A DNA stretch of 11,688 bases, taken from NCBI GenBank assembly GCA_027062035.1, contig JAMOUL010000099.1, forward strand, positions 1 through 11,688, read 5' to 3'. Below are positions 7,125-11,688 of this stretch, piece after piece (position 1 is the first letter of the stretch; each line of letters starts with the position of its first letter). The DNA is from Candidatus Aminicenantota bacterium (GTDB lineage Bacteria; Acidobacteriota; Aminicenantia; S016-38). The notes beneath the pieces were generated by a model. It was given only the letters and a program-made list of their open reading frames with translations. It was not told the DNA's origin and ran no database searches. Made by a program: the position numbers and the translations under genes.

Positions 7125-8881
7125 AGAAACTTATGGCTTTGTTATTTTTATCTTTTTTATTAATACAGTGCGGGGGTAAGAAAGCTAAAACCGTCCCTCC
7201 CGTTTCTGAAAAACCCGGGACGGAGGTAAAGGCCCCTGCAAAGGTAAAAACCCCTCCAGTTAAAATACCTGCCCGGGATATTGTTAAACAAACGAGAAGG
7301 CGGGGCAAAACTCAGAAGATGACAATAAAACTGGAAGGTGGCGATCTCAAACAGGTATTAATGGCCATGATGACAGCAACAAAATATTCAGTTGTAATAG
7401 ACCCGGAAGTGAAGGGCACAGTTCCACAGATGGACCTTAAGGATGTGACCCTTGACCAGGCTCTTTATTATATTCTAACCCCGCTGGGGTATGATTATCG
7501 CTGGGAAGGCGATGTTCTCCATGTTTATAAACCCAAAATGGTAACCCGCATTTTCACGATAAACTTTCTTCCTGCTCAGAGAAAGGGGACAAGAAAGGTT
7601 TCCTATTCCAGTATATCCTCCATGGCAGGTGGGCTGGGAGGAGCTGCAGGAACGCAGAACATAGGAGGAGTAGGAGGCATTGCAGGGCTGGGAGGAATTG
7701 GGACCGGTACATCGGGATACGGCATGGCAGGGATGGGTATGGGAATGGGTTTGAATGCCAGTACAAGCACAATTGACACCAAGACAGACACAAATCTATG
7801 GTCTGATATTGCCCTCGGCCTTTCCACACTGATCTTCAATAAACCACAGTCCAAAATTAAGGAAGAACCAAAGGCTGTTAGTATATCCGACGATGAAGGA
7901 AGACAGCTGATAATCAGTCCGCAGTCTGGAATTGTAATGGTTAGAGCCGAGGAGGAGAAAATAAATCAGGTTGCATCCTTTATAGAAAGTGTTCAGGGTT
8001 CTGCACAGAAGCAGGTATGGATGGAAGTAAAGATCGTGGAGGTGAAGTTAAACGCAGGGCATCAGCTCGGAGTTAACTGGGAATCAGTTCTGAAGGCCGC
8101 TGGATTTTTTGGCACCCTTCCTTCAACTTCCACCCTCCTTTATCCTGCCACATCGTTTAAATCTGGCAATGTAAGTTCTCAGGAACTGGCTGGAGATGAT
8201 AAGGGGCTTTTTACCTTCTCAGTATCCAATAAAAAACTTGACCTTGTTATAGAAGCCCTCAGAACTCAGGGTAAGGTTGAAGTGCTTTCATCCCCCAGGA
8301 TCTCCGCTCTTCAGGGCGAAAAGGCTCTTATAAGGGTGATAAGAGAACAGCCCTTCTTTACCATGCAGACCCAGATTTCCCAGAGTTATGGCAGTCAGGT
8401 GGTGGCTCCTACCGTTATGGTGCAGGTGGTGCCCGTTGGTGTTGTACTGGACATTATTCCCTCAATAGGCTCAGATGGAAACATAATTTTCAGTATAAAC
8501 GTGGACGTTTCAGAACTTGTGAGGGTGGAGGAATTCTCAGTTGAGAATTCCAGAGCCTCTCAACCTGTAATTGACAGACGTAGCATAGATACGGTCATAA
8601 AGGCAAAACAGGACCAGACTGTTATAATTGCCGGGATAATTAAAAGAAGAAAAAGCGTGGTGGAAAAGGGAGTGCCTTTTCTTATGAATTTACCGGTAAT
8701 AGGGTCTGCCTTCAGGAGAAAGGAAGTTGTCTGGGACAATTCAGAACTTGCCATATTCATAACCCCTGTGATAGTGAGTGGAAAGAGGGTTGAGGAGCTT
8801 ACGAAAGAAGAAAGGGAGAGGCTGAGAAGGGCTCTGGAAGAGATACCCCCTGACAAAAAGAGCATTGGGCTTATAAAGTAA
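7121..8881 (+). CDS. mshL: MshL-type outer-membrane secretin
   Basis: Forms the outer-membrane channel for the pilus. An N-terminal signal peptide (MKKLMALLFLSFLLIQC) has a possible lipobox with Cys at 17, though Gln at -1 is atypical. A Pro/Lys-rich linker runs to about 60. An STN/N0-type domain spans about 66-138. Next comes the MVTRIFTINFLPAQRKGTRK segment at 140-159, as in MshL/PilQ-type proteins. A Gly/Met-rich insert at 168-212 follows. The secretin core spans about 297-552 and includes WMEVKIVEVKL, VEVLSSPRISALQGEKALIRV, VGVVLDIIPSI and the gate/lip sequence KGVPFLMNLPVIGSAFR. The C-terminal tail after 555 is highly charged and helical. Total 586 residues. Two purine-rich SD copies (AAAGGAGGGAGG, 7103-7114) precede ATG 7121. 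Only one N-domain besides N0 is obvious, unlike GspD with N0-N3, which supports MshL over GspD. Confidence 0.93.
   Translation: MKKLMALLFLSFLLIQCGGKKAKTVPPVSEKPGTEVKAPAKVKTPPVKIPARDIVKQTRRRGKTQKMTIKLEGGDLKQVLMAMMTATKYSVVIDPEVKGTVPQMDLKDVTLDQALYYILTPLGYDYRWEGDVLHVYKPKMVTRIFTINFLPAQRKGTRKVSYSSISSMAGGLGGAAGTQNIGGVGGIAGLGGIGTGTSGYGMAGMGMGMGLNASTSTIDTKTDTNLWSDIALGLSTLIFNKPQSKIKEEPKAVSISDDEGRQLIISPQSGIVMVRAEEEKINQVASFIESVQGSAQKQVWMEVKIVEVKLNAGHQLGVNWESVLKAAGFFGTLPSTSTLLYPATSFKSGNVSSQELAGDDKGLFTFSVSNKKLDLVIEALRTQGKVEVLSSPRISALQGEKALIRVIREQPFFTMQTQISQSYGSQVVAPTVMVQVVPVGVVLDIIPSIGSDGNIIFSINVDVSELVRVEEFSVENSRASQPVIDRRSIDTVIKAKQDQTVIIAGIIKRRKSVVEKGVPFLMNLPVIGSAFRRKEVVWDNSELAIFITPVIVSGKRVEELTKEERERLRRALEEIPPDKKSIGLIK
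7622..7756 (+). repeat. Gly/Met-rich low-complexity insert in the secretin
   Basis: Codons for residues 168-212 form a run of imperfect GGxGG, GGIG and GM units, with GGA/GGG-rich DNA and a short GGGATGGGTATGGGAATGGG string near 7732. The insert lies between the N-domain region and the DLW/secretin-core region, where many secretins of this class have a flexible linker. Confidence 0.7.
8530..8551. repeat. 22-bp inverted repeat inside the secretin gene
   Basis: GGAATTCTCA and TGAGAATTCC are perfect 10-bp inverted arms separated by two bases (gt at 8540-8541). They lie in the codons for residues 470-477 (EEFSVENS region) of the secretin. The repeat could form a hairpin or be a dimeric protein site; no function is shown. 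Confidence 0.6.
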
Positions 8882-8882
8882 G

Positions 8883-9782
8883 ATGTACGAAAAATTCTAT
8901 GGTTTTAAAGCAAGACCCTTCCCTCTTACCCCCGACCCCAAATTTTTCTTTATGAGCAGGGCTCATCTTGAAGCCCTGGAGCATCTTATTTATGGCATAA
9001 ATAGAGGAGATGGATTTATAGTGATTATTGGAGAAATAGGCGCAGGAAAAACCACTCTTTCGCGCATACTTCTTGAGAAACTTTCTCCTGTAATGCCCAC
9101 CTCCCTTATCCTGAACCCTTTTCTGGATGAAGATGAGCTTTTAAGAGCTATTCTGGACGACCTCGGGGCACCCTATGAAACCCGTGGGAAGAAAAAGGAA
9201 GCACTTCTGGAGCTTCTGCAGAAATTTCTCATTGATAAAGTGGTAGAAGAAGGGAAAAGGGCTCTGGTCATTATTGACGAGGCCCAGAATCTCAAAATAT
9301 CCGTTCTCGAGGAATTGAGAATCCTGTCCAATCTTGAAACCAACAGGGAGAAGCTTTTGCAGATAGTGCTTTTCGGTCAGGATGAGCTTGCGGAAAGGCT
9401 TGAACTTGCACAATTGAGGCAGCTTAATGAAAGAATTTCCATAAGATATTATCTGGAACCTTTACAGAAGCAGGAAGTGGGACCTTATATTCATTACAGG
9501 ATAAGACAGGCCGGGGGTTCCGAGAAACTAAAATTTACTTCAAGGGCAATTCATAGAGTATGGAAATTTTCCAGAGGTAAACCAAGACTTATAAATATGA
9601 TCTGCGACAGGGCCCTTCTGGCAGGTTTTGTTGAGCAAAAATGGACTATCGATGAAAGGTTAGTTAAAAGGGCTGAAAAGAGTATAAGGGGAGAGAATAG
9701 AAGTATCTGGAGAAGGAAACCCTTCTGGAAAAGAATCTTTTCACGCAAAACCAGGGGGATAGAAGATGAGTTTGATCTCTGA
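8883..9782 (+). CDS. mshM: MshM/ExeA-type AAA+ ATPase
   Basis: A 299-residue AAA+ ATPase of the ExeA/GspA/MshM group. The N-terminus MYEKFYGFKARPFPLTPDP is a family hallmark. Walker A GEIGAGKTT is at 50-58 and Walker B VIIDEAQNL at 129-137. A sensor-1-like LFGQDEL is at 163-169, LNERISIRYYLEPL at 181-194, and the sensor-2 region SRGKPRLINMICDRAL at 230-245. After about 270 only a short, very basic tail remains; the transmembrane segment and peptidoglycan-binding domain of ExeA are absent, as in MshM. It starts one base after the secretin stop, with only a weak SD, so translation is probably coupled. It overlaps the next gene by 17 bases. In related systems this ATPase pairs with the GspB/MshN-like membrane protein and helps the secretin assemble. 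The substrate of its ATPase cycle is not known from sequence. Confidence 0.9.
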   Translation: MYEKFYGFKARPFPLTPDPKFFFMSRAHLEALEHLIYGINRGDGFIVIIGEIGAGKTTLSRILLEKLSPVMPTSLILNPFLDEDELLRAILDDLGAPYETRGKKKEALLELLQKFLIDKVVEEGKRALVIIDEAQNLKISVLEELRILSNLETNREKLLQIVLFGQDELAERLELAQLRQLNERISIRYYLEPLQKQEVGPYIHYRIRQAGGSEKLKFTSRAIHRVWKFSRGKPRLINMICDRALLAGFVEQKWTIDERLVKRAEKSIRGENRSIWRRKPFWKRIFSRKTRGIEDEFDL

Positions 9783-10767
9783 AGCTCTGAAGAAAGCTGA
9801 AGACAAGAGGAGGGGGATGGAAGAAAGGATAAGTGTTCCTCTTCCACCCCGTCCTTCCGGGAGAAAAAATAAAACGCTCTGGTATTCACTGGCAGTATTT
9901 CTTGTGTTATTGATTGTTATTCCCCTGGTTGTTACTTTTTTTGTAAAAAAAGGTGAAGGGACGACCCGAAGGGTTCTTCAGAAGGAGACACGCACCGTTA
10001 CCCAGCGGAAGGAGCCAGTGGTACAGTCAACAGAAACGGGGCAGGAAAGTGTAAACAAAGTTAACACTATTCAACCATCGCAACAAAAGCCTGTTCGCCA
10101 GGGGAAACCGTCATTTGTCCCTGTTCCGGTTACTGAACAGGCACTTCAAATGGGGCGCCAGAAAGCTTCCAGACCGATTTTCCATCCAGAAAGAGGTGAA
10201 AAGAAATCTGGTTTTACACCACCATCGGAGGCCTCATCTGTCAGTGTACAGGGAAAGGAGGAAATTAAGCCAGAGGAAAAACCCAGATTGGTCATTAAAA
10301 TAGAGGAGAAAACCGCAAAGGATTGCAACGCTATAATGGATGAGGGTAAATATAGTGAAGCTGAAAAATGTTTCCGCGAACAGCTCAAAAAGGGAGAAAC
10401 ACGCGAACTTTTAAGCTCCTTTGGGATTTGTGAGCTCAAATTAAAAAAATGGCAGGAAGCCGAGAGGGCTTTTGAAAAGGCGATAAAAATGAATTCTACA
10501 TCGTCCTTGCTCTGGTTTAACTATGGGATATCTCTGTTTCGTCAGAATAAAATTGATAGAGCAGAGAAGGCCTTTTCCCTTGCTTTAAGAATGGACCCTC
10601 CGATCTGTGAGGCCCATTATTATCTTGGATTATGTAAGGATATGAAGGGACAGGTTCAGGAAGCGCTTTTAGATTACAAACTTTCCCTTGCATGTGATCT
10701 TCCATCCGAAATCAGGAGCTGGGTCGTTCAGAGGATAGCACTTATTATAAAGGGGTCCTCTCGCTGA
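9766..10767 (+). CDS. mshN: MshN/GspB-like membrane protein with TPR domain
   Basis: A 333-residue bitopic protein. The N-terminus MSLISEALKKAEDKRR is the short cytoplasmic motif shared by GspB/ExeB- and MshN-type proteins, which pair with the AAA+ ATPase encoded just upstream. A membrane helix lies at about 38-60. Residues about 62-182 form a Gln/Lys/Pro/Glu-rich, probably disordered periplasmic spacer. Residues about 184-312 contain four TPR-like units (for example QEAERAFEKAIKMN and DRAEKAFSLALRMDP). The start overlaps the ATPase gene by 17 bases, with AGGGGG/AGAAG purines upstream. TPRs distinguish it from GspB, which lacks them, and match MshN. It is the last gene of the operon and ends 6 bp from the convergent amidohydrolase gene. 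Its likely role is spanning the periplasm to position the secretin or the peptidoglycan passage. Confidence 0.8.
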   Translation: MSLISEALKKAEDKRRGMEERISVPLPPRPSGRKNKTLWYSLAVFLVLLIVIPLVVTFFVKKGEGTTRRVLQKETRTVTQRKEPVVQSTETGQESVNKVNTIQPSQQKPVRQGKPSFVPVPVTEQALQMGRQKASRPIFHPERGEKKSGFTPPSEASSVSVQGKEEIKPEEKPRLVIKIEEKTAKDCNAIMDEGKYSEAEKCFREQLKKGETRELLSSFGICELKLKKWQEAERAFEKAIKMNSTSSLLWFNYGISLFRQNKIDRAEKAFSLALRMDPPICEAHYYLGLCKDMKGQVQEALLDYKLSLACDLPSEIRSWVVQRIALIIKGSSR

Positions 10768-10773
10768 ATAAAT

Positions 10774-11688
10774 TTACCTTCTGTAAACTATTTTTCCGCC
10801 TACCACTGTCATAATGACTTTGTTTTTGAGGTATTCTTCGGGTTTTATGCGGGTAAAATCCTTTTCCCATACCACAAAATCTGCAAACTTTCCGACTTCC
10901 AGACTCCCTATTTTCTTCTCCAGCCGTAAGGAATAGGCTGCATTTATTGTGGATGCCATGATCGCATCCTCTATAGAAATGCGTTCAGAGACATTCCAGT
11001 CGAGGCGTTTTACGGCAGCGAAGAAATTTCTTCTGGGGTCTATGGGCTCTACAGGCCAGTCGGTTCCAAAGGCAAGAGGAAGATGTAAATTTAGAAAAGT
11101 TTTCCAGGGATAGGAGTGCTTTGCCCTTTCCTTTCCTATTCTGTCCTCAACAAATCGGATGTCCGTTAAAAGATGGCATGGTTGTACTGAAGGTACTACG
11201 TGATACGTAGCGAATAATTTTAGATCCTGAGGGTCGTAAACCTGTATATGTTCCAGGCGATGACGGGCATCAGGTCTGGGATACTGGAGTTGAGCCCTTC
11301 TATATGCTTCCAGTCCAAGATATACAGCTCTGTCGCCTATCGCGTGAAAGGCTATTTGAAATCCTGCCCGATGGTACATAAGAACTTCATCGAACAAATC
11401 CTCCGGTTTTATGACGAGAATACCCCTGGAGGTAGTTCCTCTAAAGGGTTCTTTCATGGCAGCGGTTCTGGAACCCAGAGTTCCATCTATGAAACCCTTG
11501 ACAAATCCAAAGTATATGAAGTTAGAGTTCCACCCCTCAATCTTTCTTTTCAATTCATGGATCTTCTCCAGACCATATTCCATATACGGGTTAAATACAA
11601 TCCTCAGGGGAAGCTGGTTCTTTAGTTCCAGCTCTCGATAGGTAAAGGCGATGTCGTATTCTGACATGTCGGCAACGGTGGTTACCCC
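10774..11688 (-). CDS. Partial YtcJ-type metal-dependent amidohydrolase (amidohydrolase family 3)
   Basis: The frame stays open to the right edge (GVTTVAD precedes the Met at 11667), so the N-terminal part is missing; about 304 residues are visible of a family usually near 530-550. Counting from that Met, the visible metal-centre candidates are the carboxylatable Lys58 in VKGFIDGTLGSRTAA, His108 in FHAIGDRAV, His140 in RLEHIQV and Asp203 in FGTDWPVEP. The upstream HxH motif lies outside the window. The C-terminus (IGSLEVGKFADFVVWEKD, then VVGGKIVYR) is the usual small beta-sandwich domain of cytosolic amidohydrolases. The family hydrolyses amide or imide bonds of mostly unknown substrates, so no specific substrate is assigned. 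The gene is convergent with the pilus operon and shows no functional link to it. Confidence 0.9.
   Translation of the reverse strand, partial: GVTTVADMSEYDIAFTYRELELKNQLPLRIVFNPYMEYGLEKIHELKRKIEGWNSNFIYFGFVKGFIDGTLGSRTAAMKEPFRGTTSRGILVIKPEDLFDEVLMYHRAGFQIAFHAIGDRAVYLGLEAYRRAQLQYPRPDARHRLEHIQVYDPQDLKLFATYHVVPSVQPCHLLTDIRFVEDRIGKERAKHSYPWKTFLNLHLPLAFGTDWPVEPIDPRRNFFAAVKRLDWNVSERISIEDAIMASTINAAYSLRLEKKIGSLEVGKFADFVVWEKDFTRIKPEEYLKNKVIMTVVGGKIVYRR

Noticed and set aside
6943..7308. Minus-strand open frame of 121 codons across the MshK/MshL-position genes
   Set aside because: It is antisense to two well-supported overlapping genes, has no domain-like pattern, and reads as a shadow frame.
1608..10767. 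Type II secretion system rather than pilus
   Set aside because: The PilM/N-, PilO- and PilP-like set, an MshL-type secretin with few N-domains, MshM without a peptidoglycan domain, and a TPR-bearing MshN fit MSHA better. No GspG-K pseudopilins are seen. Not fully excluded, since pilins are also absent from the window.
10773..10795. TTTAC-cttct-GTAAA hairpin followed by TTTTT just after the last pilus gene, as a terminator
   Set aside because: The stem is only 5 bp with one G-C pair and it lies in the convergent amidohydrolase's last codons. Too weak to call, though the position would suit a terminator.
11248..11625. Plus-strand open frame of 125 codons inside the amidohydrolase gene
   Set aside because: The opposite strand encodes clear amidohydrolase motifs through the same bases, so this frame is a shadow.

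Overview
The window is a compact run of same-strand genes that assemble a type IV pilus of the MSHA (mannose-sensitive haemagglutinin) type or a close relative. A truncated gene lies at each end. The coding sequence uses many AGA/AGG arginine codons, is moderately AT-rich by eye, and its proteins are rich in Lys and Glu. There are almost no intergenic gaps. The upstream partial gene looks like the C-terminal part of a GWxTD-domain protein, a family common in Acidobacteriota and FCB-group bacteria. With the Gram-negative outer-membrane secretin, this points to a diderm, perhaps thermophilic bacterium outside the Proteobacteria, possibly Acidobacteriota/Aminicenantia-like. The taxonomic guess is inference and weak.

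Layout. Bases 2-1567 hold the 3' part of a beta-rich protein with a C-terminal TPR array. A gap of about 40 bp carries a sigma-70-like promoter candidate. From 1608 to 10767 follow eight genes that touch or overlap at nearly every junction: MshE/PilB-type assembly ATPase, MshG/PilC-type platform protein, a PilM-PilN-like fused inner-membrane protein (MshI position), a PilO-like protein (MshJ position), a PilP/GspC-like protein (MshK position), an MshL-type secretin, an MshM/ExeA-type AAA+ ATPase and an MshN/GspB-type TPR membrane protein. A convergent gene for a YtcJ-type metal-dependent amidohydrolase starts beyond the right edge and ends 6 bp from the pilus operon.

How the genes work together (family knowledge plus inference). 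The cytoplasmic ATPase drives pilin polymerisation through the platform protein. The PilM/N-, PilO- and PilP-like proteins form an alignment complex linking the platform to the outer-membrane secretin. The AAA+/TPR pair probably helps the secretin assemble or cross the peptidoglycan, as GspA/GspB do. The ATPase carries two tandem copies of the 24-residue MshEN motif, so the machine may be controlled by cyclic di-GMP. No prepilin, prepilin peptidase or retraction ATPase is present in the window.

The most notable points are the module order E-G-I-J-K-L-M-N (proteobacterial MSHA loci have I-J-K-L-M-N-E-G), the well-matched c-di-GMP motif pair, a Gly/Met-rich insert in the secretin, a possible leaderless start for the ATPase gene, and a 22-bp inverted repeat inside the secretin gene. 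I saw no insertion sequence, CRISPR array, tRNA or rRNA. No gene-free stretch exceeds 300 bases.
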